64,000 bases of DNA from positions 1 to 64,000 of the forward strand of contig JAHBVR010000020.1 of assembly GCA_019637395.1 (NCBI GenBank). Direction: 5' to 3'. Under the pieces are notes generated by a model. The model did no database searches, was not told where the DNA came from, and was given only the letters and a program-made list of their open reading frames with translations. Position numbers and translations under genes: made by a program. This DNA is from Vulcanimicrobiota bacterium. GTDB taxonomy: Bacteria > Vulcanimicrobiota > Xenobia > Xenobiales > JADMJV01. Positions 26,095 through 35,193 of this stretch are shown here, in pieces (position 1 is the stretch's first letter; each line of letters begins with the position of its first letter).

Positions 26095-26869
26095 TGAGGG
26101 GCACTCGCATTCCTGGGGGGATGGTGAGGTCAAACTCGTCCTCCAGAATGCGGCGAATCTCGCTTTCTTCCTGGAGCCGTGTCTGATGGGTTACTCCGTT
26201 GCGCCGGCGGCGCAGCAAGCCATCGAAAAGCATCATATAACCGGTCTCGTGGTGGAGACTCACCAGCATGGAGTTGACGAAGAGCGAGCCAGGATGAGTG
26301 GAGGTGAACCAGTTGGCCATTTCGTAGTCGACCTGCTCGGCCCGGCGGTTATCGGTGGCGTAAAGGTCAACCCAGTCTTCGCCATCGTGTTGGTTTTGCA
26401 GCACCCACAGGCCATCTTCCTGAACCATTCGATGCTTTACCCCCGGCTGGAACTCTTGGGTGGTGCCCCAGGGCAGAGGCCGGGAGGGGCCTTCGCCACC
26501 AAAGCCCACGTCGACCAGATAGTCCTGATCATGGTAGCGGACCCTCAAGAGTTTGTGAGTGTTGGGGCGGACCTCGTGCACGCCGCGGCGCACACGGGCT
26601 TGCAGCGGCGTGAGTTCATAGCCCAACTTCTCGAGAACACGCTGAAAGAGCGTGTTCTGCTCGAAACAATAGCCACCCCGCTTTTGCCGGATCAGCTTGG
26701 CCAACAGGGAATCATCGTCCAGCCAGACCGGTTGCCCGGCCAGCACGCTCAGGTTTTCAAAAGGAATGTGACTGAGATGGGCACGCACCAGTTGGGAAAG
26801 ATCAGGGACTTTCGTCTGACCGATGCGCCGGAGGTAGTCTTCGATCAAGCGGTGGGCACGGCGCAACAC
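26063..26869 (-). CDS. Arylamine N-acetyltransferase (NAT)
   Basis: 268 residues, normal family length; GTG start. It transfers acetyl (or other acyl) groups from CoA to arylamines, hydrazines or similar amines through a Cys-His-Asp triad. The triad fits Cys68 in RGGYCFEQN, His105 in PNTHKLL and Asp120 in LVDVGFGG. The PFENLSVLAG motif near residue 36 is also typical. It overlaps the membrane-protein gene upstream by 25 bases and the Nudix-like gene downstream, so all are probably one transcript. A link to the anthranilate operon at 40.7 kb is possible but unsupported. Confidence 0.92.
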   Translation of the reverse strand: MLRRAHRLIEDYLRRIGQTKVPDLSQLVRAHLSHIPFENLSVLAGQPVWLDDDSLLAKLIRQKRGGYCFEQNTLFQRVLEKLGYELTPLQARVRRGVHEVRPNTHKLLRVRYHDQDYLVDVGFGGEGPSRPLPWGTTQEFQPGVKHRMVQEDGLWVLQNQHDGEDWVDLYATDNRRAEQVDYEMANWFTSTHPGSLFVNSMLVSLHHETGYMMLFDGLLRRRRNGVTHQTRLQEESEIRRILEDEFDLTIPPGMRVPLNAAPASRHLL

Positions 26870-27285
26870 CGGTTACGGGCGCTGACTCCCCAGGCCAGGG
26901 CCAGGACCAATACCAGCGGGATGTAGCCGTAGGCCCACTGGCCGGCCAGCGCGCCCAGAGCGGCCAGCACCAGCAGGCGAAACCCGGTGTAGGGACCAAA
27001 GACCGCGCCCAGTGCGCCGCCGGAAGCCACGCAGAAAATCAGCAGAGAACCGGCATAGACGTCGTAGCGGGGATTGGTGGGCACCAGCAGACCGCTGGAG
27101 ACCAGACCCAGCAGCACACCATCGCGCAGGGCGGCTCCCAGAGCCGCGCCGATGATGCGCAGAAAGCTGCCCTGGCAAACAAGGGCCCCAAGGGCGGCAA
27201 GAAGGCAGGGTATGGCCAGAAAGACCCAGACCTGCCAGGGTTCGGTGAAGGCGATCGGACATCCGAATTTGATGACGTATTCCAT
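26845..27285 (-). CDS. Integral membrane protein, about 146 aa
   Basis: Four or five hydrophobic helices: WVFLAIPCLLAALGALVC, IIGAALGAALRDGVLLGLVSS, LLIFCVASGGALGAVFG, and LVLAALGALAGQWAYGYIPL running into a last helix. Gly/Ala-rich packing suggests a compact bundle. I do not recognise the family. It is 18 bases downstream of the DUF2721 gene and overlaps the NAT gene. Confidence 0.65.
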   Translation of the reverse strand: MEYVIKFGCPIAFTEPWQVWVFLAIPCLLAALGALVCQGSFLRIIGAALGAALRDGVLLGLVSSGLLVPTNPRYDVYAGSLLIFCVASGGALGAVFGPYTGFRLLVLAALGALAGQWAYGYIPLVLVLALAWGVSARNRCCAVPTA

Positions 27286-27302
27286 GGCCGGCGGTTCGGC
27301 TT

Positions 27303-27785
27303 TCAGCCGGGCAGCTCCTCGCCCATGTGGGTTTCCATCTCCAGGAATTTGAAGGCCACCCAGGTTTCGCGGACCAGCAGAGCGGTGCCGCTGACCAGCC
27401 CGAGCACCCCCACGCAGCCCATGGAAACGGCCAGAACGGTGAGGATGCGGGCCGCCAGGCCCTGCCCATACATTTCGGCGCCGGCGCCAATCAGGGAGGT
27501 CAGTGCCGTGGCCGAGAAAGCCCCGACCGAGGTGTAAAAAGCCGTCATGGCCCGCACCAACAGCAGCCCGCGATGGCGCACGATGGGCAGTTGCTTGGTG
27601 AAAATGGCTTTCTCGCTCTGGCTAAGGCCCTCGGGGTCTTTGAGCTTGTCATAGAGCGCGCGCGAGCGGTCGACGGCGCGGGCGAAGCGATTGCTGGTGC
27701 TGAGCGAGAGCACCGAGGAAGAATTGGTGAGCACGGCCGGAGCCACGATCAGCGTGAGAATTTGAAAAGGACTGGCGAGTTCCAT
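27303..27785 (-). CDS. DUF2721 family membrane protein
   Basis: 160 residues. The N-terminal helix followed by PAVLTNSSSVLSLSTSNRFAR and VDRSRALYDKL matches the DUF2721 signature, a short family with three membrane helices and an N-terminal arginine-rich cytosolic loop. The later helices are AMTAFYTSVGAFSATALTSL and ILTVLAVSMGCVGVLGLVSG. The family's function is not known. It is the first gene of the DUF2721 / membrane protein / NAT / Nudix-like run. Confidence 0.85.
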   Translation of the reverse strand: MELASPFQILTLIVAPAVLTNSSSVLSLSTSNRFARAVDRSRALYDKLKDPEGLSQSEKAIFTKQLPIVRHRGLLLVRAMTAFYTSVGAFSATALTSLIGAGAEMYGQGLAARILTVLAVSMGCVGVLGLVSGTALLVRETWVAFKFLEMETHMGEELPG

Positions 27786-27829
27786 AGGCAGTAATGCTGA
27801 CCCGGATTGGGCCCGCGTAAACTAAAGGA

Positions 27830-28408
27830 TCAGCTTCCCCGGGTCAGCAGGTCATGCAGGTGCCGCAGTTCCTTCTGCAGATAAGGTGGCGGGTCGCGGA
27901 ACTCCAGGCCGGCTCGGCAGCCTTCCTCTGGATGGCTGCGGCACCAGGCCACCCGGGCGTTGATCGGCAGCAAGGTGGAGCCGGGAGTGTAGAGGTGCAG
28001 GTGCAAGATGGCTCCCGGCTGGAGCCGCCGGGGAGTCTGAATCTGCAGCCCGGACAGGGAGAAATCCACGGCCCAGGCTTCTTCCGCACCCAATTCCGGG
28101 GCCAGCACGCGCAAATGGCAGGGATGTCGGGGATCGCGGCGGGTCCGGCCGGGGGCGTTGGCGGAACTGAGAAGCGGCTGTACGGTCTCATCCTGGGGTA
28201 GGCAGCCGATGTAAGCCGTTTGGCCCGCCTGCAGGCTCCGGCCCTGCTCCAGAACCACCGGTACCGATTGAATGTGAAGCCAACCTTCAGGATCGCGGAC
28301 GGCCATGCGGACCCAGCAGGTTTTTCCCAGCGGCAGGCTGCGGCGGGCCAGAAAGACCACCTGGCGGCCCGCCAACTCGACCACTTCTACGGTATCATCG
28401 CCCGACAT
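27830..28408 (-). CDS. PilZ domain protein, probable c-di-GMP receptor
   Basis: 192 residues. An N-terminal YcgR-N-like half (about 1-85) is followed by a PilZ domain carrying the c-di-GMP motifs: an Arg-rich RTRRDPRHPCHLRV and DFSLSGLQI (the D/NxSxxG element). GAILHLHLYTPG and RAGLEFRD complete the barrel. It should bind c-di-GMP made or degraded by other proteins such as the GGDEF-EAL protein at 9484. Its effector target is unknown. Confidence 0.87.
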   Translation of the reverse strand: MSGDDTVEVVELAGRQVVFLARRSLPLGKTCWVRMAVRDPEGWLHIQSVPVVLEQGRSLQAGQTAYIGCLPQDETVQPLLSSANAPGRTRRDPRHPCHLRVLAPELGAEEAWAVDFSLSGLQIQTPRRLQPGAILHLHLYTPGSTLLPINARVAWCRSHPEEGCRAGLEFRDPPPYLQKELRHLHDLLTRGS

Positions 28409-28482
28409 GCTTGCAAATCCTCGCTTTCTCTTCTTAGTAGAAGGTTTCCGCGGGCTGAGAGTTCCCTGAATCCGCGCCAGGG

Positions 28483-29724
28483 CTAAACCGAGGTGGCTCT
28501 CCGAGGCTCCTTCATTCCCTCCCAGAGGCCGCGCAGACGCGGCAGCTCCGTCGCCAGCTCATCCTGCAGGGCCTGGAAAACCTCGTCCTGGAGCATGTTG
28601 AGCTGGTCCAGGTCCAGGTTCATTTCGCGCACCGGCACAATCACCCGGCAACCGCCCACACAGCGGCTGAGCGGCACCTTGTTGAGCAGCAATCCGTCCT
28701 GGACGGGCCACAACTCACTTTGCTGGGACTCGTTGGGAAAAAGAGAAATCCAGCGGCGCGCGCACAGGGTTTGCAGGTAGCTTTCACGAGTGGTGTCCAA
28801 ACTCAGGTAGGCATCGGCGTTGTTCCATTCCCATTGTGAGGAAACGTGGTTCAGGGATTCCGTGCGCCCGTTGGTGGTGTTGCTCAGCACCAACGTGGCG
28901 GGTCCGTGACTGGCCGCCAGAGTCGGGCGGGAATCGACGTATTCATAAGCGGTAAAGTTGCGCTCGGTTAGTTGAGGTGCATCCGCTCCTTCCAGGATGT
29001 AGGCTTTGGGCCGGAAACGCGGGTCGGGAGTCTCGCCGAAGGCCTTGCCCCCCCGCACCACCTGCTCGTTCAGCCAGACCACTTGAGAGCGGCACTGGCG
29101 CGGACAGGGAGCAATCACGCGGTGGCGCGGCAATCCTCCACGTAAAGCCAGTTGCACCACTTCGCAGCCGGGCAGGATTTTGGCGGCCTCGGGCGCGTTA
29201 ACGCGCACAGCATCGAGAAAGACGGGAATCGGGCAGAGATAGGCTCGCTCGTGCAAAAGGCAGGCGGCATCGCGGCGAGCCACTACCCATGAGCGGATCT
29301 CCTCGAAGAGCGAAGGGTAGCGGCCTTCGAAACGAAAAATCGCCAGACCTTCGGTTTTCAGCGCCCCTTCACCGCTGACTCGTCCGGTAAAGTGGCGAGT
29401 CAGGCCGCCGCATTGCCAGCTCAGCTTACGTGGCCTGAGACCCTGAGCCAGAGCGAAAGCGGTGGCCATGTACTCCTGCACCTCCTGGTCGGTGCGGGCC
29501 GTTTCAGGAAAGTTGATTTTGGCCTGAATATCGTAGGCGCTGACGGCAAAGCGCACCTGAGTGGCCCGCGCCACCACCGCCGCCTGCAAGATCTTGCCCA
29601 GCATGAGTCCAGGCTCCAACTGGGACACTTTGGCCAGCTTGCGCTGGGCCGCCAGCAGGTCCATGGTGAAACTGCCGGAGGACACCTTTTGCCCTTCAGA
29701 GGCGAGTTGTGCAATCGGATCCAA
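28483..29724 (-). CDS. Uncharacterised protein, possibly degenerate GHKL-type fold (paralogue 1)
   Basis: 413 residues. It shares an architecture with the protein at 50822-52159: a helix then KILQAAVVARATQVRFAV at residues 44-61, and a two-Cys motif ACLLHERAYLCPIP (CPIP at 164-167) followed by an aspartate and arginine. The first segment aligns by eye with the MutL-type GHKL helix (ELVENxxDAGATxIxV) but with the catalytic Glu, Asn and Asp replaced, so an ATPase is unlikely. It starts three bases after the RNase stop in the same operon. No membrane helix is evident here, unlike the paralogue. The function is unknown. Confidence 0.65.
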   Translation of the reverse strand: MDPIAQLASEGQKVSSGSFTMDLLAAQRKLAKVSQLEPGLMLGKILQAAVVARATQVRFAVSAYDIQAKINFPETARTDQEVQEYMATAFALAQGLRPRKLSWQCGGLTRHFTGRVSGEGALKTEGLAIFRFEGRYPSLFEEIRSWVVARRDAACLLHERAYLCPIPVFLDAVRVNAPEAAKILPGCEVVQLALRGGLPRHRVIAPCPRQCRSQVVWLNEQVVRGGKAFGETPDPRFRPKAYILEGADAPQLTERNFTAYEYVDSRPTLAASHGPATLVLSNTTNGRTESLNHVSSQWEWNNADAYLSLDTTRESYLQTLCARRWISLFPNESQQSELWPVQDGLLLNKVPLSRCVGGCRVIVPVREMNLDLDQLNMLQDEVFQALQDELATELPRLRGLWEGMKEPRRATSV

Positions 29725-29727
29725 GGT

Positions 29728-31482
29728 TTATTGGATACCCACGAAGTCGATGAAGCCTTTGTTGGGGTCGACTCGGCGCAGTTGCACCTTGACTTTGTCG
29801 CCCACGTCCAGACCGTCGAGGCCTTCCACCAGTTTGCCTTCGATGGGCGGATCCGAGACCTTGACGAAGACGCCTTTCTTGGGATTGCGCCCGGTCACGG
29901 TGGCTTCGTACTCCTCGCCGATTTGCGCGCTCAGGAACTGGGCCACGGCCGCCTTGGAAACCTGTCTCTCGGCTCCCCTGGCGGCGCTTTCTTGCTTATT
30001 GCACTGCTCGGCGATGGCGTTGAGCTCTTCCATGGTGTAGGGGCAAGGCTGGTTGCTGCTGGCCGCTTTGACCAGACGCTGGATGATGATGTCAGGCAAG
30101 CGCCGGTTGGGAGCGGTGGAATGGACATAGCCCAGGTCGCCGCCCAGGACGCCCTGACCAAAGTGACCTTTGAGCGGGGCTCCGGGAGGCGTGGCCACGT
30201 AGTCGCCTCCGCCCATAAGCTTGAGCATACTGGTGCTCACCTCGGAATAGTGCTCCGGGTCGCGTTGCTTGAACTCGCGCAAGAAGTTGCTGAGGGCGGC
30301 CGGGTTAGACTGCTGAGGCAGAATGGCCAATTCGCTCGGCATCTCCTTTCCAGCCGGCAGGTGGGAGGCGGCCTCCACGGCCACCTGGCGCATTTTGTCC
30401 CAACGCTCGGGCGATTCCACCACCCGCTGAAAGACCGGAAAGCCTTTCTTCTGCAGGAAGCCGGCGGTGGCGGTGTTGGCGGCGATCATCATATGGGCCA
30501 CCGCCTCGCTGGCCAGGTTCTTCTTCTCGGCTTCCAGGCCGACCAGATGGCCTTCTTCGACCACCGGCATGACGCGGTCGGCTTCGAATTCCAGCGCTCC
30601 GCGCTGCCTGGCCGCCTGGCCCAGGCGCTCGCCCACTTCCATTTGAAGTTTGATCTGCTCGTCCATGCCGGGAGTTTGGCTCAGGTTTTTGGGGGCCTCA
30701 GCCCCTTCCATCCAGGCCGAAACGCCTTTATACGCCAGCTTGGCTTTGTTGTTGACGGCCGCCTGATAGAGCTGTGAGGATTCGATATTGCCATCCTTGT
30801 CCACGATCATTTCCGTAACCAGGGCGCGCCGATCCACGCCCGGTCCCAGCGAAGTCCAGTCGGTGGAGAGTTCTTCGGGCAGCATGGGAAAAATTTTGCC
30901 GGTGGTATAGACGGTGACCGTATTCTGCTGAGCCTGCTGGTCCAGGGCCGAGCCCTTGGGAATGGCCGCGGCCACGTCGGCCACGGCCACCATCAGCCGG
31001 GTGCGGCCCTCGCCCAGGTCTTCGGCGTAGGCCAGCTGGTCGATGTCTTTGGTATCGTCGTTGTCGATGGAGGCCCAGGCCAGTTTGCGCAAGTCCTTGA
31101 CGCCGGGCTCCCCAATCGGGGGGGGACCGCCCATCTTCCTGACCTCGTCCACAGCCGCCGGCGAGAAATCCACGCTCAGCCCGCGCGTAGTCATGGCTTC
31201 CCTGGCCAGTTCGCCCAGCTTGCCCAGCGGCACTCCCTCGGGCTCCTGGACCGGGGGCGCATAATGCGTGGCCGTCTCGGTCTGTTCCGGCGTCTCCGTC
31301 TGGGCTTTCAGGCCGGCCTGTGGTTTGTAGGCCACCTCCTCCTGGGCGCCGGACGGTTCCAGCGTTTCCTGCGGTCCCCTGGCCACCGGCTCAGGAGGCG
31401 CCTCGCTTTTGGCCACTTTAGCCGTCTGCGTCTGGCGCACGGCGTTGAGAATGGTTTGCTGAGCGATGGGGTCCAGGTTCAT
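29728..31482 (-). CDS. RNase II/R-family exoribonuclease (RNB domain)
   Basis: 584 residues from ATG 31482; the upstream extension of the frame overlaps the esterase gene and is not protein-like. The first 100 residues are a Glu/Pro-rich disordered segment. The RNB domain follows, with the metal-binding aspartates in IDNDDTKDIDQLAYAE, then VADVAAAIPKGSALDQQA, TTGKIFPMLPEELSTD, and the AHMMIAANTATAGFL helix. GYVHSTAPNRRLPDIIIQRL matches the family YxHxTSPIRRYxDL element. A C-terminal S1-like domain ends the protein. It would degrade RNA 3' to 5'. It resembles the shorter cyanobacterial/Deinococcus-type enzymes rather than E. coli RNase R (about 810 aa). Confidence 0.9.
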   Translation of the reverse strand: MNLDPIAQQTILNAVRQTQTAKVAKSEAPPEPVARGPQETLEPSGAQEEVAYKPQAGLKAQTETPEQTETATHYAPPVQEPEGVPLGKLGELAREAMTTRGLSVDFSPAAVDEVRKMGGPPPIGEPGVKDLRKLAWASIDNDDTKDIDQLAYAEDLGEGRTRLMVAVADVAAAIPKGSALDQQAQQNTVTVYTTGKIFPMLPEELSTDWTSLGPGVDRRALVTEMIVDKDGNIESSQLYQAAVNNKAKLAYKGVSAWMEGAEAPKNLSQTPGMDEQIKLQMEVGERLGQAARQRGALEFEADRVMPVVEEGHLVGLEAEKKNLASEAVAHMMIAANTATAGFLQKKGFPVFQRVVESPERWDKMRQVAVEAASHLPAGKEMPSELAILPQQSNPAALSNFLREFKQRDPEHYSEVSTSMLKLMGGGDYVATPPGAPLKGHFGQGVLGGDLGYVHSTAPNRRLPDIIIQRLVKAASSNQPCPYTMEELNAIAEQCNKQESAARGAERQVSKAAVAQFLSAQIGEEYEATVTGRNPKKGVFVKVSDPPIEGKLVEGLDGLDVGDKVKVQLRRVDPNKGFIDFVGIQ

Positions 31483-31519
31483 TCCCGGGAGTTCGGGAGT
31501 GACTGCGGCAATCCTATCT

Positions 31520-32212
31520 TCACACCGCCCGGCGGGCGTAGTGGCCCCAGTAATCCCAGGAGTGATCGCCATGAGGATTGATATCCAGGGAAACGGTGGC
31601 GCCGCGCGCATCCAACATTTGGGCCAGTTGCAAATGCTGGTGGGCAAAGGGCTCCCGAGTGCCCACGCCCAGATGGACGCGCATTTTTTGCAGGGCGGGA
31701 TGGCGCAGCCCCGGTAAATAGTGCAGCGGGGAATGGAAATAGGAGGCGGTGTTTTTATAGCGGCCGAGGCGGAAGGCCAGGTCGTAGACGCCGCTCATGG
31801 CCACCGTCTTATGGATCAGGTCGGGATAGCGCAGAGCGAAGTTGACGGCGTGGTAGGCTCCGAAACTACAGCCGGCGGTGGCCAGAAAAGGGCTGCCCAG
31901 TTGCTGCCGCGCGAAGGGAATGACCTCGTGGCGCACATACTGGTCGTAGTGAGTGTGCTTCCAGATACGAAACCATGGCTTGGTTCGGGCATAGAAGGCG
32001 GAACGGTCGAAAGAGTCGACACAGGTCAAGCGCAGCCAGCCGCGTTCCAGGGGCTGGCGCAAGGCTTCGATCATACCGAAGTTTTCCCAGTCGAAAAAGC
32101 GTCCCTTGGCCGTGGGGAAGACCAGCCAGTTCTGGCCGGAGTGCCCGAAAACAAGTATTTCGGCTTTTTTCTTGAGATGCGGGCTGTGCCAGGCGAAATA
32201 TTCACGATGCAT
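31520..32212 (-). CDS. Putative esterase (PF00756-like alpha/beta hydrolase)
   Basis: 230 residues from ATG 32212 (MHREYFAWHSPHL), preceded by a GGAA-rich ribosome binding region. LVFGHSGQNWLVFPT forms the oxyanion side, the nucleophile serine lies in TAGCSFGAYHAVN, and the histidine lies in INPHGDHSWDYW. This matches the esterase D/enterochelin-esterase superfamily of carboxyl-ester hydrolases. The substrate is unknown. There is no signal peptide. It is 37 bases upstream of the RNase gene on the same strand. Confidence 0.85.
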   Translation of the reverse strand: MHREYFAWHSPHLKKKAEILVFGHSGQNWLVFPTAKGRFFDWENFGMIEALRQPLERGWLRLTCVDSFDRSAFYARTKPWFRIWKHTHYDQYVRHEVIPFARQQLGSPFLATAGCSFGAYHAVNFALRYPDLIHKTVAMSGVYDLAFRLGRYKNTASYFHSPLHYLPGLRHPALQKMRVHLGVGTREPFAHQHLQLAQMLDARGATVSLDINPHGDHSWDYWGHYARRAV

Positions 32213-32293
32213 GCCGCTGGCTTCCGTTCCTTTCCTGAGCCCCCTCCTGGCCATTTGGCCAGGAGCGTCTGAAATTTGAGCGTAGCTTGAGAG

Positions 32294-33385
32294 ATGAAGA
32301 AGACGCTGCTGTTTTTGAGTTTGACCCTGTCCGGCTGGGCCCGGCCCTACATTCCCCAACTTGTGGACGTGCCACTGACGCAACTGCAGGCCAAATATGC
32401 CAAACTCATCGCCAAAGAGCCGAAGAACGCCCGGCATCACTACGTGCTGGGACGCCTCAACGCGATCGCCTACTCCACCGGCAAGGCGGAGTTTCAGGTC
32501 AATCAGGACAACAAGTTGCCCTGGTTTGGCCCGTTGGATTCAGGTTTTCCACCCAACCCGCCGCTTGACCCCAAAGCCGGGGCGCGCTACCTCTCGAGCG
32601 CGCTGGCCGAATACGCGAAAGCCGTGGAGCTGGATCCCAAGAATCTGCCGGCGCGGCTGGGCTACGCCTGGTGTCTGGAGCAAGCGGGACGCAAGCCGGA
32701 GGCGCTCAAGCAATACCGCCTGGTGTTTGAAGCGGCGGCCGCGCGCGACCTGGATCCCAAAGGTCCCCATTTCGGGGTGAGTTTGACCGAAGAAACGGGA
32801 CGTTACCTGCTGGAGCTTCTGGACAAAGACAAAGACGCTGGAGAAATTGCCGAGATCCAGGCGTCCATGCAGGCGGCCCGCAAGATTCCCCGAGCGGTCA
32901 CGCCGGTTTTAATCCCCCTGGAGCGCGGCCTGGGATTCGAAGGCCTGGTCAACCGATCAGCACGTGTAGCTTTTGATCTGGATGGGACCGGGCTTTTGCG
33001 AAAATGGCAGTGGATTTCGCCGAGGGCGGGTTGGCTGGTGTATCTGGACCGGCGGCCGAGTGTAACTTCGGGACTGCAAATGCTGGGCGGTTCGACCTTC
33101 TGGATCTTTTGGAAAGACGGCTACGAGGCTATGGCCGCGCTGGATGCGGATGGCGACGGCTGGCTGCGCGGTTCCGAGTTGCGCGCCCTGAAAGTGTGGT
33201 GCGATGACGGCGACGGAGTTTCGCAGCCTTCTGAACTGCGCTCCCTGGATTCGCTGGGGATTGAAGCGCTGTCGGTGCGCGGCCGGGCTTTTCGCGAGGG
33301 GAGTTGGAGCGAGCGCGGCGTGCGCTATCGCGACGGCTTCGTGGGTCCGTCCTACGACTGGATGCCCAGGGCGGCCCCAGAATAA
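32294..33385 (+). CDS. Exported TPR protein with EF-hand-like repeats
   Basis: 363 residues. A signal peptide (MKKTLLFLSLTLSGWA) precedes TPR-like helices (AKYAKLIAKEPKNARHHYVL, LAEYAKAVELDPKNLPARLG, QAGRKPEALKQYRLVFE). The C-terminal third has Ca-binding loops of EF-hand or dockerin type: LDADGDGWLRGSELRAL and CDDGDGVSQPSELRSLD, as well as a VAFDLDGTG segment. I infer a periplasmic or surface scaffold stabilised by calcium. The stretch TAGCTT at 32283-32288 lies just before the start. It is divergent from the esterase gene. Confidence 0.78.
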   Translation: MKKTLLFLSLTLSGWARPYIPQLVDVPLTQLQAKYAKLIAKEPKNARHHYVLGRLNAIAYSTGKAEFQVNQDNKLPWFGPLDSGFPPNPPLDPKAGARYLSSALAEYAKAVELDPKNLPARLGYAWCLEQAGRKPEALKQYRLVFEAAAARDLDPKGPHFGVSLTEETGRYLLELLDKDKDAGEIAEIQASMQAARKIPRAVTPVLIPLERGLGFEGLVNRSARVAFDLDGTGLLRKWQWISPRAGWLVYLDRRPSVTSGLQMLGGSTFWIFWKDGYEAMAALDADGDGWLRGSELRALKVWCDDGDGVSQPSELRSLDSLGIEALSVRGRAFREGSWSERGVRYRDGFVGPSYDWMPRAAPE

Positions 33386-33386
33386 T

Positions 33387-33417
33387 ATGCCAATGAAACA
33401 TAATGTTTTCATGGTAT
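33387..33417. promoter_or_regulatory. Imperfect dyad overlapping a -10 box, probable operator
   Basis: ATGCCAATGAAACAT at 33387-33401 and the reverse complement of ATACCATGAAAACAT at 33403-33417 form a near-perfect 15-bp inverted repeat. Its right arm overlaps TATACT (33415-33420), which lies exactly six bases before the chosen ATG of the ATPase. A dimeric repressor bound here would cover the promoter. Confidence 0.6.
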
Positions 33418-33426
33418 ACTACCGTA

Positions 33427-34803
33427 ATGGACCTTCCTTTCTTGAATCGCCAGGAAGAATCGGCTCGTTTGAAGCGCTTCTGCCGGCAAACCCGAGGCTC
33501 GCTGGCGGTACTCTACGGTCGCCGCAGGTGCGGTAAATCGCGGCTACTGACCGAGAGCCTGGCCGAAACCGAGCGGGTCTATTACCTGGCCGATGAACGC
33601 GAGGCAAGCCTGCAGCGGCAGGCCCTGGCCCAGGAAATTTCCCAGCATCTGCCGGGTTTTCAATCGGTCATCTATCCCGACTGGGATGCTCTCCTGTCGA
33701 GATGGTGGTCAGAGGCTCGTTCCCAAACGGTGCTTGTCCTGGATGAATTTCCGGCCATGGTAAGTCAAGCCCGGGAGCTGCCGAGTGTCATCCAACGCCA
33801 CCTGGACCGGCGGCCTCCTCGCGGTTGCCACCTGGCCCTGTGCGGTTCTTCGCAGCGTATGATGCAAGGGTTGGTACTGGACCAAACCGCACCGCTGTTT
33901 GGACGAGCGCTGGAAATTTTAAAGATTCAGCCTCTAAAAGCGGGCTGGATTGTCCCTGCCCTTCAGCTCGAGGCGATTCAGGCAGTGGAGGCTTACTCCG
34001 TCTGGGGCGGCGTTCCCCGCTACTGGGAGTTGGCCGCTGACTACGCGACCACTTCCGAAGCGGTTTGCGAATTGGTCTTGAATCCTCTCGGCGTGCTCCA
34101 AGAGGAACCGACCACCCTGCTCCTGGACGAGCTGCAAGAAACGGCTCAATCCTCCTCCATCCTTCAATTGATTGGCTTTGGCTGCCATAGACTCTCAGAG
34201 ATTGCAGCGCGCCTGGGCAAGCCCTCTACTTCTCTGGTCCGCCCCCTGCAGCGCCTGGTTGAGCTGGACCTGGTTTCCCGCGAACGCCCCTTTGGCGCTC
34301 ACGCAAAGGACTCCAAGAAGAGCCTCTACCGATTAGCCGACCCCTTCCTTAAATTCTGGTTTCGCTACATCGGTCCCAGACGCTCGCAGCTACAATCCCG
34401 GCAGCCCCAGCGAGCCTGGCGGCAAATCGAGCCCGATTTCCCTCAACACGTCGGGGAGATCTGGGAGGAATTGGCCCGCCTCAGCGTACCCCATGCGGAC
34501 CTCCATCAAATCGAGTGGAAACAGGCCTTTCGCTGGTGGGGCCAGGGCAGCGACGGGAGGCCGTTGGAAATTGACCTGGTGGCCGAGAGTGTGGATGGCC
34601 ACTCCATCTTGTTCGGCTCGGTCAAATGGGAGGAGCGCACTCAGGTCAGCAGGCTGGTGGCCGAACTGAAAGACCAGAGCCAACGCTTTCCTTTGCTGGC
34701 GAACCGCCGGGTCTATCTCGCCCTCTGGCTGAAAAGGCCGTGCCGGGAGCCCATCGACATCCCCATTCTGGATCCCGAGAAAATCCTCACGTTATTGAGG
34801 TAG
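33427..34803 (+). CDS. AAA+ ATPase, archaeal-ATPase/DUF234 type
   Basis: 458 residues from ATG 33427. An in-frame ATG at 33403 lies inside the operator-like dyad and is less likely. Walker A is YGRRRCGKSRLL (30-41), Walker B is TVLVLDEFPAMV, and the sensor is ALCGSSQRMMQ. A winged helix (SEIAARLGKPSTSLVRPLQRLVELDLV) is followed by a DUF234 domain (LADPFLKFWFRYIGPRRSQL) with a nuclease-like end (GRPLEIDLVAESVDG). This class is common in archaea and scattered in bacteria. Its role is unclear. It neighbours the VapBC pair, consistent with a small island of accessory genes, and overlaps vapC at its 3' end. Confidence 0.9.
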   Translation: MDLPFLNRQEESARLKRFCRQTRGSLAVLYGRRRCGKSRLLTESLAETERVYYLADEREASLQRQALAQEISQHLPGFQSVIYPDWDALLSRWWSEARSQTVLVLDEFPAMVSQARELPSVIQRHLDRRPPRGCHLALCGSSQRMMQGLVLDQTAPLFGRALEILKIQPLKAGWIVPALQLEAIQAVEAYSVWGGVPRYWELAADYATTSEAVCELVLNPLGVLQEEPTTLLLDELQETAQSSSILQLIGFGCHRLSEIAARLGKPSTSLVRPLQRLVELDLVSRERPFGAHAKDSKKSLYRLADPFLKFWFRYIGPRRSQLQSRQPQRAWRQIEPDFPQHVGEIWEELARLSVPHADLHQIEWKQAFRWWGQGSDGRPLEIDLVAESVDGHSILFGSVKWEERTQVSRLVAELKDQSQRFPLLANRRVYLALWLKRPCREPIDIPILDPEKILTLLR

Positions 34804-35193
34804 TCCATCCCACAAGAGCTTGACCCCGTAAGGCAGAAAATACGGGTCCGGAGTCAGAACTCTCGCGTCGTATTCCAGCGCCGTGGCAATGATGAAACGG
34901 TCGGCCGGATCTCGATGATGCATCGGGAGTTGGGACGCCCTCATGGCGATGGCGTCGGAAATAGGGAGGGTCCGAATGCCTCTGGCGGCGCAACTGTCCT
35001 GAAACCAGACCGCTGGAGCACTCGGCAAATCTAACTTGCCCTGCGCATTCTTATAGCCGATCTCGAAGGCGGAGATGGCGCTCACATAGCGCTCTCCGCT
35101 CGCGCGGAGCGCATCCTTAACTGCCGGTGGCAAGCTTTTCTTTGAGTCGGCAAGCCATAAGAATGTGCAGGTGTCTAATAAAATCAGCTCCAT
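34792..35193 (-). CDS. vapC: VapC-type PIN domain ribonuclease toxin
   Basis: 133 residues. PIN acidic residues are visible in LILLDTCTFLWLAD (Asp7), in the Glu of AISAFEIGYKNAQG, and in HHRDPADRFIIATAL near residue 95. Such toxins cut tRNA or rRNA when not bound by antitoxin. Its ATG lies inside the last codons of the antitoxin gene (10-base overlap), the usual coupling of such pairs. Its 3' end overlaps the convergent ATPase gene by 12 bases. Confidence 0.92.
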   Translation of the reverse strand: MELILLDTCTFLWLADSKKSLPPAVKDALRASGERYVSAISAFEIGYKNAQGKLDLPSAPAVWFQDSCAARGIRTLPISDAIAMRASQLPMHHRDPADRFIIATALEYDARVLTPDPYFLPYGVKLLWDGLPQ

